A stretch of 64,000 bases of DNA, taken from the NCBI RefSeq assembly GCF_013201705.1, contig NZ_CP053837.1:1674001-1738000 (forward strand), in the 5' to 3' direction. This document shows positions 54,880 through 63,820 of the stretch, one piece after another. Below the pieces are notes generated by a model. It was not told where the DNA came from. It was given only the letters and a program-made list of their open reading frames with translations, and made no database searches. The DNA is from Aliarcobacter faecis (lineage in GTDB: Bacteria; Campylobacterota; Campylobacteria; Campylobacterales; Arcobacteraceae). Made by a program: the position numbers and the translations under genes. Position 1 is the stretch's first letter; the number at the start of each line of letters is the position of its first letter.

Positions 54880-56007
54880 TTATCTCTCTTTTTTTTCTAA
54901 AAGATATTCATATCTTTTATCTGTTAGAAGCTTCATAAATGCTACTAAAGCATCTACTTTTCTATCATTTTGAGCATTTGCTTTTAACTCTTTTAAAGAT
55001 ATTGTATCTTTATGCTCTGGTTCATCCCAAGGCTCTTTTGTTTCAGGATTTAGAACTCTTTCTTTATTATTATATTTATCATAAAACTCTACAACTGTTC
55101 GCAAATCTTTAAAAACTCCATTATGCATATAAGGAGAAGTTACAGCTACATTTCTTAAAGTTGGTGTTTTGTATTTTCCTATTTGATTTTTATCTTTTAC
55201 ATTTGTATTTGCTAAAAGCCCTAAATCTTTCTCTTTAACACCATTTTTATCTCTTAACTCCTTATTTACAGGAACTCCAATATTATGAAATTCATAATTC
55301 GTAAAAGTTTCACCCTCTTTTCCTTCACCTTTTAAAACATGGCATGTAGCACAGGAATTATTATTATTTGAAAAGAAAATTGACATTCCTAAATCTTCAA
55401 GAGGAGTTAAATCATATTCTCCTCTTAAGTATCTATCATATTTTGAATCAAAAGGGGAAAATTCATCTGTCTTTTCAAAACTTGCAATAACTTCTGTCAT
55501 AGCTTTATAAGCTTTTTCATTATCTTCAAATATATCATTTCCAAACATAGATTTAAAACTATCTACATAAAAACTATTCTCTTTTAATCTATCAACAACA
55601 GATTTTTTATCTGGCATTCCCATCTCAATTGGATTTAATGGTGGACCACCAGCTTGTCCTTCCAAAGAAGTCTCTCTTCCATCCCAAAACTGTCCACCTT
55701 TATAAAGAGCCTTTTTTTCATCAAAATGGAATTTTGGAGAAAATTTTGCATAAGAAGCTGTTGGGGCTTGTCTATCTCCTAAAGATTTTAAATCATCTCC
55801 TAAAGATGCCATTTTATTTATACCATTATCTCTATCATCAACAAAACCAGCTTCTGGATTATGGCAAGTTGCACAACTTTGAGTTCTATTCTTTGATAAA
55901 TTCACATCAAAAAATAAAGCTTTTCCTAAATCCTCTTTTGAAATACTATTTGCTAGTAAGTTCGATGCTAGAAGTGTGCAAAGAGCTATGTTTTTTAAAT
56001 TTTTCAT
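54880..56007 (-). CDS. Di-heme cytochrome c peroxidase
   Basis: 375 aa. Signal peptide (1-19), two heme-binding motifs CATCHNPEAG near 40 and CATCHVLKGEG near 220, and KTPTLRNVAVTSPYMHNGVF, all typical of the CcpA/MauG peroxidase family, which reduces H2O2 in the periplasm. Start overlaps the desaturase-like gene by 62 bases. Member of the imelysin-led operon, so probably iron-regulated. Confidence 0.92.
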   Translation of the reverse strand: MKNLKNIALCTLLASNLLANSISKEDLGKALFFDVNLSKNRTQSCATCHNPEAGFVDDRDNGINKMASLGDDLKSLGDRQAPTASYAKFSPKFHFDEKKALYKGGQFWDGRETSLEGQAGGPPLNPIEMGMPDKKSVVDRLKENSFYVDSFKSMFGNDIFEDNEKAYKAMTEVIASFEKTDEFSPFDSKYDRYLRGEYDLTPLEDLGMSIFFSNNNNSCATCHVLKGEGKEGETFTNYEFHNIGVPVNKELRDKNGVKEKDLGLLANTNVKDKNQIGKYKTPTLRNVAVTSPYMHNGVFKDLRTVVEFYDKYNNKERVLNPETKEPWDEPEHKDTISLKELKANAQNDRKVDALVAFMKLLTDKRYEYLLEKKER

Positions 56008-56908
56008 AAATTCCTTTCTTTTTTAATAAGTTTATAAATGGTCGTAAATACAAATCTTTTATTGAACTATAATCACTCATTTGATTTTTTCTAAGCCCAA
56101 ATTTAAGAATTTTTACATCTTTTGAAAGAGCTAAACTTCCAAAAACTCTATCCCAAATAGCAATATATCCTCCATAATTTTTATTAAAATGTTTCTTATC
56201 ATGATGAATTTGATGCTGTTTTGGAGATAAAAACCACTTTTCTATAAAAGAAAAATAAGCAAATGGAACATGAGAGTGCCTTAAATTTGAACCAAAAATT
56301 GAAGTTATGAAAACCAAAATATTTACTCCAAAAACCATATAAATATTTATTTTTGCACCAAATAGATATATAAAAATACCTGTTATAAACCCTACACTAA
56401 AAGCATATCTAAGTCCAAATAAGAAATTTTCAACAGGATGAACTCTATAAAATGTAATAGGAGTTAAAACTTTTGCACTATGATGAACTTTATGAAACTC
56501 CCAAAGAAATGGAATTGTATGCAAAAATCTATGTAACCAATATCGTGTAAAATCACTAAATACAAAAATAGCAACTGTATAAAGAATTGTTATCTCAAAA
56601 TATGTAAAATAATTAATTTCTATAAAACCAAAATTCTGATATAAAAATTTATTTGTAAAAAGTGAAACACTCTTTGCACTAAATATAAGAGGAACTATTA
56701 AAAAAATATTTACTAAATTTGATAAAAAAAAGTAAATATAATCGAGCTTTGCACTAGGATGTAACCAAAGTTTATGAGAGAGTATTAATTTTGTATTTTT
56801 ATTTGTAAAATAAAAATACAAAATAGCTAAAAAAAAGCTAGAGAGTATATATAACCAATATACTCTTTTATTTGGATTGGTTAAAAAATCAAGGGCAAGA
56901 AGCTCCAA
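55946..56908 (-). CDS. Sterol desaturase / fatty acid hydroxylase-family membrane protein
   Basis: 320 aa. Membrane protein with the histidine clusters HRFLH, HKVHHSAK and HQIHH that bind a di-iron centre. At least four membrane segments in the first 180 residues. Start is TTG (56906-56908), with GGAG ahead. Substrate not known. Its presence inside an iron-regulated operon suggests iron-dependent lipid or periplasmic chemistry. The C-terminal extension of ~60 residues is unassigned. Confidence 0.85.
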   Translation of the reverse strand: MELLALDFLTNPNKRVYWLYILSSFFLAILYFYFTNKNTKLILSHKLWLHPSAKLDYIYFFLSNLVNIFLIVPLIFSAKSVSLFTNKFLYQNFGFIEINYFTYFEITILYTVAIFVFSDFTRYWLHRFLHTIPFLWEFHKVHHSAKVLTPITFYRVHPVENFLFGLRYAFSVGFITGIFIYLFGAKINIYMVFGVNILVFITSIFGSNLRHSHVPFAYFSFIEKWFLSPKQHQIHHDKKHFNKNYGGYIAIWDRVFGSLALSKDVKILKFGLRKNQMSDYSSIKDLYLRPFINLLKKKGIYEKFKKHSSLHTSSIELTSK

Positions 56909-56910
56909 TT

Positions 56911-57855
56911 TTAATCTCCATCTGCATCTAAAATTTCAGGTTTTAATCCTAATTTTTCAATTATTGTAATATAGTATAAATCATGAATTTGTGCTGACAA
57001 ATCAAAAAGTTTTTTTGCATTTGTAAAATCATCTTGTGGCAAACCTTTTAACTCTTTTTTTGCTTCATCAATTTTTAAAACAACAGCTTCTAAATCACTT
57101 ACAGCATTCTTATTTTTTGCTAAATTTAGAAGATTTATATAGTTTTGATTAGCAATCATCTCTTTTTGAGCATCTAAAATAGCATCTATTGCAAGAAAAG
57201 AGTTTTGACTTAAAAAATACTCTGCTCTACTATTTTTAGCATCATTTTTATATTTTGAAGATAATCCAGCAGGATTTCCAATTCTCCACTCTTTTAATCT
57301 ATATGAAGAAGCAACTAATGTATTTATCAACTTTGCATTATCTTCTAGTTCATTTGGAACTCCACTTTTTAAATAAGTTTCATAAACCTCTTTAATCTCT
57401 TCTAATTTTGAAATAATTGAACTCAAAATCTCTTTTACAATCTCTTTTTTTCTACTATCTAACTCTTTTGAAGAGAAAATAACATACTCTAAGGCATTTA
57501 CTGTCTTAAATGAGTTTTTAAACAGAGCTTTTTTTACATCAGTTTGACTATCTATTACCCTTTGCATTTGAGAATTTAAATCCTCTTTTAAGTTATTAAA
57601 AACATCTATATATCTTGGAGTATCTAAATAATCACTATTTATTTCTCCTGCTAAATAATTAGCTTCAACTCTTTTCCAATCTTGTAAAAACTCTGTAAAA
57701 TTAGCACTATTTATATTCTCTTGCAACTTTTTTGCACTATTTATTGCACTTTGTGTATCTTTTAATGCTACATTTTTAATAACACTTTGAAAAACTGAAC
57801 TCTCTGCATTTAAACTTACAATAAAAAACAAAAATATTAAAAATATCTTTTTCAC
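56911..57855 (-). CDS. Second imelysin-like periplasmic protein
   Basis: 314 aa. Signal peptide; helical imelysin-like domain with the DTPRYIDVFNNL and NALEYVIFS segments. The family GxHxxE motif (present in the upstream imelysin) is degenerate here, so metal binding may be lost. Start GTG at 57853-57855, just overlapping the DUF1111 stop, with AGAGGAG ahead. Belongs to the iron operon. Confidence 0.8.
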   Translation of the reverse strand: MKKIFLIFLFFIVSLNAESSVFQSVIKNVALKDTQSAINSAKKLQENINSANFTEFLQDWKRVEANYLAGEINSDYLDTPRYIDVFNNLKEDLNSQMQRVIDSQTDVKKALFKNSFKTVNALEYVIFSSKELDSRKKEIVKEILSSIISKLEEIKEVYETYLKSGVPNELEDNAKLINTLVASSYRLKEWRIGNPAGLSSKYKNDAKNSRAEYFLSQNSFLAIDAILDAQKEMIANQNYINLLNLAKNKNAVSDLEAVVLKIDEAKKELKGLPQDDFTNAKKLFDLSAQIHDLYYITIIEKLGLKPEILDADGD

Positions 57856-59219
57856 TATAACTCCTCTAAAAATTTAATTAATTTATCCCTATCTTTTTTA
57901 TCTAAAGATTTATAAGCTTCTTTACTTGCTTTTGCTTCTCCACCATGCCATAAAATAGCCTCTTCAAAAGTTCTTGCTCTTCCATCATGAAGAAGTCTTG
58001 GCAATTCATTATTTATTTTTTCATGTAAAGCCAATCCCCAAAGAGGTGCTGTTCTCCACTCTTTCTCATTTGCACTAAACTCAACTCTTCCATCAGCTAA
58101 ATCTTCTCCCATATCATGAAGCAGAAAATCTGAAAATGGAGATATAGAAAAACCTAATTTTGTCTTAAAATCACTTATATGACACTTTACACAAGCTAGT
58201 TTTTCAAAGATAACAAAGCCCTCTTTATACTCTTTTTTATCTTTATTAGTACTATATGTTTTTATATTTTTCAAATAATAACTTATTGCATCTAATCTAT
58301 TATCAGGTAAATCTATACTATCTTTTGGTTTTGGAGCTTCTAAACACTCTTTTTGAAAACTTGTACATTTTTCATTTGGCTCAATAGTTGTTGTAAGCCC
58401 TATATCATTTGAAGCAGCAAATGCCACTTGCTCTTTTAATTTTGCAACACTCGCTTTATGAGTATATCGACCTAGTTCATACTTTTTTGAAATAGGAGAA
58501 TAGACAAAATTTGCTTTACCTCGTATTCCATCTCTATTTTTATCTTCTAAGTCCTCATTTTTTAATATCTCTTCATCTAAAATCAAAGATATCAATCCAA
58601 CACCATTTAAACTTTGTGCGATTCTATATGAAATATTTGTATCATCTCGGACCTCTCCATAGTTTAAATTTTCTAAACTATATTTTGGTTTTTGTAAAAC
58701 TACTTTTGTTCCATCATCTAAAACTTCTATCTTCTCTTCAAAATCTAGTTTTATATTCCCTTCAAATGGTACTCCAAAAATTCCATTTATTGCTAATTGT
58801 TCTCCATAAACTGGGTGTGGTATAAAACCCTTCTTAAAAAAAATCTCTCTATTTTCATCTGTTTTATCATTTTTGACTGATAATCGTGCAAGTAAAGCCC
58901 TTGAATTTGTTAAATCTTTATTAAAAAGTTTACCTCTACCATTATTTGGATGACAAGAGATACAACTATTTGCATTAAAAAGTGGTCCTAAACCATCTCG
59001 TGCCGTTGTAACACTAGGAGCTTTTACCCAAGGAATATTAAAAAAGCTTCTTCCTAGCATAAATATATCTTTCTCTTCATCATTTAAGCCATCAATTTGT
59101 TTTAAAAGTAGTTTAGAATCTTTATTATTAGAAATATATTTTTTTTCTATATTTGAAGCAAAAAGCCCTATGCAAGAAATTGCAAATAGGGCTTTTAGTA
59201 GTATTAATTTTTTAAACAT
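57855..59219 (-). CDS. DUF1111-family di-heme c-type cytochrome
   Basis: 454 aa. Signal peptide and two CxxCH hemes (CISCHPNNGRG near 86, CVKCHISDF near 345). The C-terminal LPRLLHDGRARTFEEAILWHGGEA segment is typical of the thiol-oxidoreductase-like/DUF1111 family. In other bacteria DUF1111 and imelysin genes travel together in iron-uptake clusters. Electron-transfer role inferred from hemes. Confidence 0.88.
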   Translation of the reverse strand: MFKKLILLKALFAISCIGLFASNIEKKYISNNKDSKLLLKQIDGLNDEEKDIFMLGRSFFNIPWVKAPSVTTARDGLGPLFNANSCISCHPNNGRGKLFNKDLTNSRALLARLSVKNDKTDENREIFFKKGFIPHPVYGEQLAINGIFGVPFEGNIKLDFEEKIEVLDDGTKVVLQKPKYSLENLNYGEVRDDTNISYRIAQSLNGVGLISLILDEEILKNEDLEDKNRDGIRGKANFVYSPISKKYELGRYTHKASVAKLKEQVAFAASNDIGLTTTIEPNEKCTSFQKECLEAPKPKDSIDLPDNRLDAISYYLKNIKTYSTNKDKKEYKEGFVIFEKLACVKCHISDFKTKLGFSISPFSDFLLHDMGEDLADGRVEFSANEKEWRTAPLWGLALHEKINNELPRLLHDGRARTFEEAILWHGGEAKASKEAYKSLDKKDRDKLIKFLEEL

Positions 59220-59228
59220 TTATATCTA

Positions 59229-60581
59229 TTATAGTTTTGTCTCTTCAGGGTCTGTAACATCATCTGTTGTTAGTTTGATATTGTTTGCTTTCGCAACAGT
59301 TATCATCTCATCTCCTAATTTTCTCAACTCATTTTTTAATTTTACTAAAACTTTTGATTGAGAGTGTTCTGGTCTAATTTGATAATCAAAATGTACTTCA
59401 GTTTTCGCAATTTTATCAACACTTTCAATTTTTTCTTCAATATCACTCATAAGTTTTAAAATTCTATCTTTATCATCTTTATTTAAAGAGTCAAGTAAAG
59501 ATTCACCATATTTTTTACCATTATAAGTAGAAGTTAAAATATTTTTAAAACCTTCATAATTTTTTGCTAAATCTCTATGAGTATTATCTGAGAAACAAGA
59601 GTGTTCATCTTCTTCACTTGGAGTTAAAACTGCAACTGCAATTCTTTCATTTGCTAATTCAGATTTTATAAATACTCCCATTCCAGCAATAATTTGTTGC
59701 ATAGCCTCTTTTTTTGCAATATTTCTATCTTTATTTTTACCTTTAATTTTTCCTAAAAGAGCCGCTCTATAAAGCCCAGCATTTCCATTGATATCTTTTG
59801 CCCAAGCACTACTTACAACATTTAAATCTTCAACCAATTTTTCTGTAACAACTTTTAAATATTGTAATCTTCTATCTTTATTAGCATCAGTTGTAAAATC
59901 ACTTAATGGTCTTAAACCAGCTACCATAGCACCATTTGTAATCTTATCTTCTAAGAAATTATTATAATCTTGATCTTGTCCCCAAAGTAAAAACTCAATA
60001 GCATGGTATCCTGTACTTACATTAGCTTCTCCACCATTTTCATTAAGTTCTGTTAAAGCTTCTACTGTAATTTTTGTAACATCAACCTCTTTTGCATCTT
60101 CTCCACCTGGATTAAACTTTCCAACAGTATCAATAATATTTCCCGAAGTTCTTTTTCCTTCTGCATCAATAGTATAATCTATCATATTTTCATCAAGAGG
60201 CCAAGCATTAATTTGTCCCTCTAAAGCACCATAAGCTTTCTCTATCCACCCATCTTCTGCATCAATTGGACCATTTGAAAGTCTAAAAATCTCTGTTGAA
60301 CCATAAGACTCTCTTGCTTGTAACCAAGCTTTTTTAGCCTCATCAAGACCTGCTTGTGTAGGGTTTGCTACAAATTTATTAATAGTTTCTTGAAGAAGTT
60401 TTGCATCATTTAAGGCTTGTGTATAGTTGTCAAGTGCAATATTTGCATAACTTTCAAGGAAAGATAAATTTTTTGTAACTGCTATTTGTTCGCTATTATT
60501 AGCTTTTTGAGAAGCTGTTACATTTAAAGCTAAAGCCGTAGTTATTGAAAGGCTTATTAATATTCTTTTTCCAAATTTCAT
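59229..60581 (-). CDS. Imelysin (IrpA/ICMP-type) periplasmic protein
   Basis: 450 aa from the ATG at 60581 (AAAAGGA six bases ahead); an upstream ATG at 60638 adds 19 residues not in keeping with a signal peptide. Signal peptide, then the M75 imelysin domain with GYHAIEFLLWGQD (GxHxxE). Iron-regulated protein A; probably binds iron. First gene of the operon, with a strong Fur box about 65 bases upstream. Confidence 0.9.
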   Translation of the reverse strand: MKFGKRILISLSITTALALNVTASQKANNSEQIAVTKNLSFLESYANIALDNYTQALNDAKLLQETINKFVANPTQAGLDEAKKAWLQARESYGSTEIFRLSNGPIDAEDGWIEKAYGALEGQINAWPLDENMIDYTIDAEGKRTSGNIIDTVGKFNPGGEDAKEVDVTKITVEALTELNENGGEANVSTGYHAIEFLLWGQDQDYNNFLEDKITNGAMVAGLRPLSDFTTDANKDRRLQYLKVVTEKLVEDLNVVSSAWAKDINGNAGLYRAALLGKIKGKNKDRNIAKKEAMQQIIAGMGVFIKSELANERIAVAVLTPSEEDEHSCFSDNTHRDLAKNYEGFKNILTSTYNGKKYGESLLDSLNKDDKDRILKLMSDIEEKIESVDKIAKTEVHFDYQIRPEHSQSKVLVKLKNELRKLGDEMITVAKANNIKLTTDDVTDPEETKL

Positions 60582-60644
60582 AAATTTTCCTTTTAGTTTT
60601 AATTTTGAAATTAAAGCAAAATATAACTTTAATTTCACTTAGCA

Positions 60645-60661
60645 TTGATAATAATTATCAA
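60645..60661. promoter_or_regulatory. Fur box of the imelysin operon
   Basis: TTGATAATAATTATCAA, a perfect dyad around a single central base with the GATAAT/ATTATC halves of the Fur consensus. It lies 64 bases before the imelysin ATG, next to the 3' end of the AsmA-like gene. Confidence 0.8.
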
Positions 60662-60667
60662 GATTTT

Positions 60668-62731
60668 TCATAAGAAATTTTTAAGATTCTTAATAATCTC
60701 TTTTCCATTATCACTATCTTTTTCTTTCCCTAAAGCTTTATTTAATTTCTCACCTAATTTATCTATATTTTTTTCCAATTTTTTTTCTAAAATATCTTTT
60801 ACATCAAATGAAAGAGTTGGATTATACAAATCATTTTCTAAAACAACAGAAAATTTATTATCTTTAATTTGTGTATCAACTTTAGCAAATATAGTATTTT
60901 TTTCTAAATCTATTTTAGAATTATTTATCTCAATTTTACTTTTTGGACTCTGCATTAAAAGATTTGAGATTAAAATTTTATCTTCAATTTTTGTATTTAA
61001 TTTTGAAGTTTCATAAATCTCTTTTGTTAAATCCACTTTAGCAAAACTATTTACAAGTTTTGTAAAATCATTCTCCAAAAAATGTCCATTTACAAAATCC
61101 CCTACTAAATCCCCTTTTTTTACTAAAAGATTGTAATTTAATTTTAAATTTACTTTCGAATCAAAATTCTCTTTTTGGTTCATTAAATATAATAACTTTT
61201 TCATACTTGCATCTTTTAAATTTACATCTAATATATTATCATTTAAAACAAAATCAAAATTTCCATTTGCAAGAGTTGATTTTCCATCTACAAAGATTTT
61301 ATTTTTTATAATTTTTAAATCTCCAATTAATTTGATATCCCCTCTTAAAGCAATTTTTGTAAAATCTTTAAATTTTGATAAATCATTTGCAATAAACTGA
61401 TATTTACCTATTAAATTTGAAGTTTTAAAACCAAAAACTAAATCATCTATATCAAAATTAGCAATATTTGATTGAGTAGTTATTTTTGAAATTGCACTAT
61501 CTTTTTCAAATTTTGTATCAATTTTACTATTTAAAATAATATTTTCTTTAAGATTTTGATTATAAACTGCATTTATAACCTCATTTATTAGCTTAACATT
61601 TTTTAAATTTACAATACTATTTCCATTTAGCTCTTTTAAATTTTTTATCTTTCCAAATGCTTCTAAATCTCCAATAGCATAAACTGGTTCATCTAAAAGT
61701 TTTAATAATTTTTCAATTTTTGCACTTTCAATTCTAAACTCTAATTCGTTCAAAGAGCTATCTTTTATCTCAATTTTATAGTTTGTTTTACTCTCTATAA
61801 TATTTGAAGCTCCTTCTATATTAATATTTTTATTAGTTGATTTTAAAACTCCTTGGCTTTCAAACTCTCCTTTAAGCTTTTTACCTATAAAACTTTCAAT
61901 TTTCTCAAGATCTTTTACAAAAAGATTAAACTTTCCAAAATAATCATAATTTGTTAAATCAAACTCAAACTTATCAAAAACTAAATTTAATAAAGAGCTT
62001 TTTAAATCAATATTAAGAACTGCTTTATTCTCTAAAAAAGTGCTATTAACTGAAGTATCAAAATTTATTTTTGAAGATAGTGTTTGATTAAACTCTTTAT
62101 TTATTACCTCATTATTAAAAAACCCTTTCTCTATATTTGCTTTTAAATCTCCACTTATATTTTGTGATTTGAAATCCTTAATATTTGCTTCTATATTTAA
62201 AATTCCTTTAGAGTATATTGGCTTATTTAATAAATTTAAAAACTCTTCAACTTTTAAATTTTTAGCATTTAACAAAATAGTATCTATTTTAAAATCATTT
62301 AAAGTTATATTATAATTTGTCTCTCCACTTGCAAAATTAGAAACTCCATTTATTACAGAATTTTTTTCATCTCCTACAAAAGTTCCATTTGTAAAAAAAG
62401 CACCTTTTAATTCAAAATTTATTAAATTTTTTAAGTTTTCAAGTTCATTAATTTTGATATCATATTTTAAATCAACTCTTTTTTTTAAAAGCTCAAAATC
62501 ACCATTTACATTTATATAGGAGTTATCATCTATATTTGCATTAAAATCTAATGTTTTAAATGTAAGTTTTAGTTTTTCAACTTTTAGTTTCACTCTATCT
62601 TGTTCACTATTTACTCTATTTTCAATATATGATGCAATTATTGAATTTCCATAATTTGTAAATAAAACTCCAAAGAGTAAAGATATAATTAGTAAAATTA
62701 AGATCAAAAATATAATAAAAAACTTTTTCAT
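60668..62731 (-). CDS. AsmA-like protein with three internal repeats
   Basis: 687 aa. One N-terminal membrane anchor (3-25) and a long periplasmic part made of three homologous units with a period of about 178 residues (units near 105-282, 285-464 and 466-640). Each has an NYxIxLxD... LNEL/ILLNA ... (L)LxLLxxPxYxxG ... INxVINxxxNxxL pattern. Like AsmA or DUF748 proteins that span the envelope and may move lipids. No asm or pqi neighbour. Ends next to the Fur box. Function is inferred from architecture. Confidence 0.72.
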   Translation of the reverse strand: MKKFFIIFLILILLIISLLFGVLFTNYGNSIIASYIENRVNSEQDRVKLKVEKLKLTFKTLDFNANIDDNSYINVNGDFELLKKRVDLKYDIKINELENLKNLINFELKGAFFTNGTFVGDEKNSVINGVSNFASGETNYNITLNDFKIDTILLNAKNLKVEEFLNLLNKPIYSKGILNIEANIKDFKSQNISGDLKANIEKGFFNNEVINKEFNQTLSSKINFDTSVNSTFLENKAVLNIDLKSSLLNLVFDKFEFDLTNYDYFGKFNLFVKDLEKIESFIGKKLKGEFESQGVLKSTNKNINIEGASNIIESKTNYKIEIKDSSLNELEFRIESAKIEKLLKLLDEPVYAIGDLEAFGKIKNLKELNGNSIVNLKNVKLINEVINAVYNQNLKENIILNSKIDTKFEKDSAISKITTQSNIANFDIDDLVFGFKTSNLIGKYQFIANDLSKFKDFTKIALRGDIKLIGDLKIIKNKIFVDGKSTLANGNFDFVLNDNILDVNLKDASMKKLLYLMNQKENFDSKVNLKLNYNLLVKKGDLVGDFVNGHFLENDFTKLVNSFAKVDLTKEIYETSKLNTKIEDKILISNLLMQSPKSKIEINNSKIDLEKNTIFAKVDTQIKDNKFSVVLENDLYNPTLSFDVKDILEKKLEKNIDKLGEKLNKALGKEKDSDNGKEIIKNLKNFL

Positions 62732-62820
62732 AAAACCCCTTTTCTTAAATAATTATGAAAATTATAACAAATAAAAAATAACAGTTTTATATTTTTAGCT
62801 AATTTTTAGCAAGATTTTTT

Positions 62821-62826
62821 TATAAT
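62821..62826 (+). promoter_or_regulatory. -10 promoter of atpE
   Basis: TATAAT preceded by a T-rich tract, about 74 bases upstream of the atpE ATG. No clear -35. The transcript would begin right at the leader hairpin. Confidence 0.6.
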
Positions 62827-62834
62827 CACAGCCG

Positions 62835-62876
62835 TCAAAGTACTTAGTAGGGATACGCAAGCCGAATTTACTTTGA
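62835..62876 (+). promoter_or_regulatory. Leader stem-loop of the atpE mRNA
   Basis: TCAAAGTA (62835-62842) pairs with TACTTTGA (62869-62876) around a 26-base loop containing GGGATACGCAAGCCG, much richer in G and C than flanks. It sits between the promoter and the atpE ribosome site. Suggests a structured leader, possibly for translation control. Inferred. Confidence 0.45.
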
Positions 62877-62899
62877 AAAAATTTATAAAAGGAAAAGAA

Positions 62900-63211
62900 A
62901 TGAAAAAAATCGTTCTTTTAATGCTAGCTATTGCTGGTTTTGCATTTGCTGCTGATGAAGCAGTTGTTAATGAAACTTTAAAAGCTTACTCTGTAGTAGC
63001 TGCTGGTATCGGATTAGGTCTAGCTGCTCTTGGTGGTGCTATTGGTATGGGTAATACTGCAGCTGCAACTATTGCTGGAACTGCAAGAAACCCAGGATTA
63101 GGTGGAAAATTAATGACAACTATGTTCATTGCATTAGCGATGATCGAAGCACAAGTTATTTATGCACTTGTTGTTGCTATGATTGCATTATATGCAAACC
63201 CATTCCTATAA
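62900..63211 (+). CDS. atpE: ATP synthase F0 subunit c
   Basis: 103 aa from ATG at 62900, seven bases after AAAAGGA. A TTG at 62873 is in frame but lies in the leader stem. N-terminal signal-like segment (KKIVLLMLAIAGFAFA), then two membrane helices: GIGLGLAALGGAIGMG with glycine zipper, and TMFIALAMIEAQVIYALVVAMIAL with the ion-binding Glu. The extra N-terminal leader peptide is seen in this phylum. atpE stands alone; other atp genes are elsewhere. Confidence 0.95.
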   Translation: MKKIVLLMLAIAGFAFAADEAVVNETLKAYSVVAAGIGLGLAALGGAIGMGNTAAATIAGTARNPGLGGKLMTTMFIALAMIEAQVIYALVVAMIALYANPFL

Positions 63212-63244
63212 TAGTTAAATCACAAACAGATTTGATAAAACTAT

Positions 63245-63278
63245 AAAGGTCGAGAAGTTTTCTTCTTGACCTTTTTTC
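63245..63278 (+). terminator. Terminator of atpE
   Basis: AAGGTC and AGAAG pair with CTTCT and GACCTT across TTTT, followed by TTTTTT. Clear Rho-independent form. Confidence 0.85.
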
Positions 63279-63290
63279 TTCTTAATTTTT

Positions 63291-63330
63291 GCGGCTGTGG
63301 TGGAACGGTAGACACGCTATCTTGAGGTGA
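63291..63330 (+). pseudogene. 5' half of a tRNA-Leu
   Basis: GCGGCTGTGGTGGAACGGTA followed by GACACGCTATCTTGAGGT is a normal tRNA-Leu 5' half with a GAG anticodon. After about the anticodon loop the sequence stops matching: no partner stem and no CAGCCGC or T-arm exists. So it is a truncated, non-functional copy directly upstream of the intact gene. Confidence 0.7.
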
Positions 63331-63361
63331 CTTTTAGGTTGTGGTGTTGAGTTATGATATT

Positions 63362-63445
63362 GCGGATATGGTGGAATGGTAGACACGTGGGCTTGAGGTG
63401 CTCATGAGAAAACTCGTGCTGGTTCAAATCCAGTTATCCGCACCA
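63362..63445 (+). tRNA. tRNA-Leu (GAG)
   Basis: 84 bases including an encoded CCA. Acceptor GCGGATA / TATCCGC, D-arm GGTGGAATGGTAGACAC, anticodon stem TGGGC / GCTCA with loop TTGAGGT (anticodon GAG), long class-II variable arm, and T-loop GGTTCAAATCC. Complete. Confidence 0.95.
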
Positions 63446-63820
63446 TTTTATTGGAACATCTAACTTAATCAATAAATTTTTAATGTAATTGCTACCTGTG
63501 ATTTTATAATATAACTTTTATAATTTTCAAAATCTTAATTTAATTTTTTATTGTCAAAATGTATCAATCTTGTTAGCTTTATTGCACACCTTATTACACA
63601 TATTTTTATTAATTTTATAATTTCAAATACCCAAAATTTTAAGTTTTTTTTAATATTACAATTACTAAAAAGATTTGCTTTTATATTAAAATATCTTAGT
63701 ATTTAAACTATTTACTAATACAAAAGCCCATAATATAGAATAAATTTTAAATTAAATATAGATAGATTATTACTATTAGTATTATCGATAAAATCTAAAA
63801 TGAAAAAATTTATTTTAAAC
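63446..63820. other. AT-rich region without recognised genes
   Basis: No ORF with coding character, RNA or repeat was found in these 375 bases. It separates tRNA-Leu from the last gene. Confidence 0.5.
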
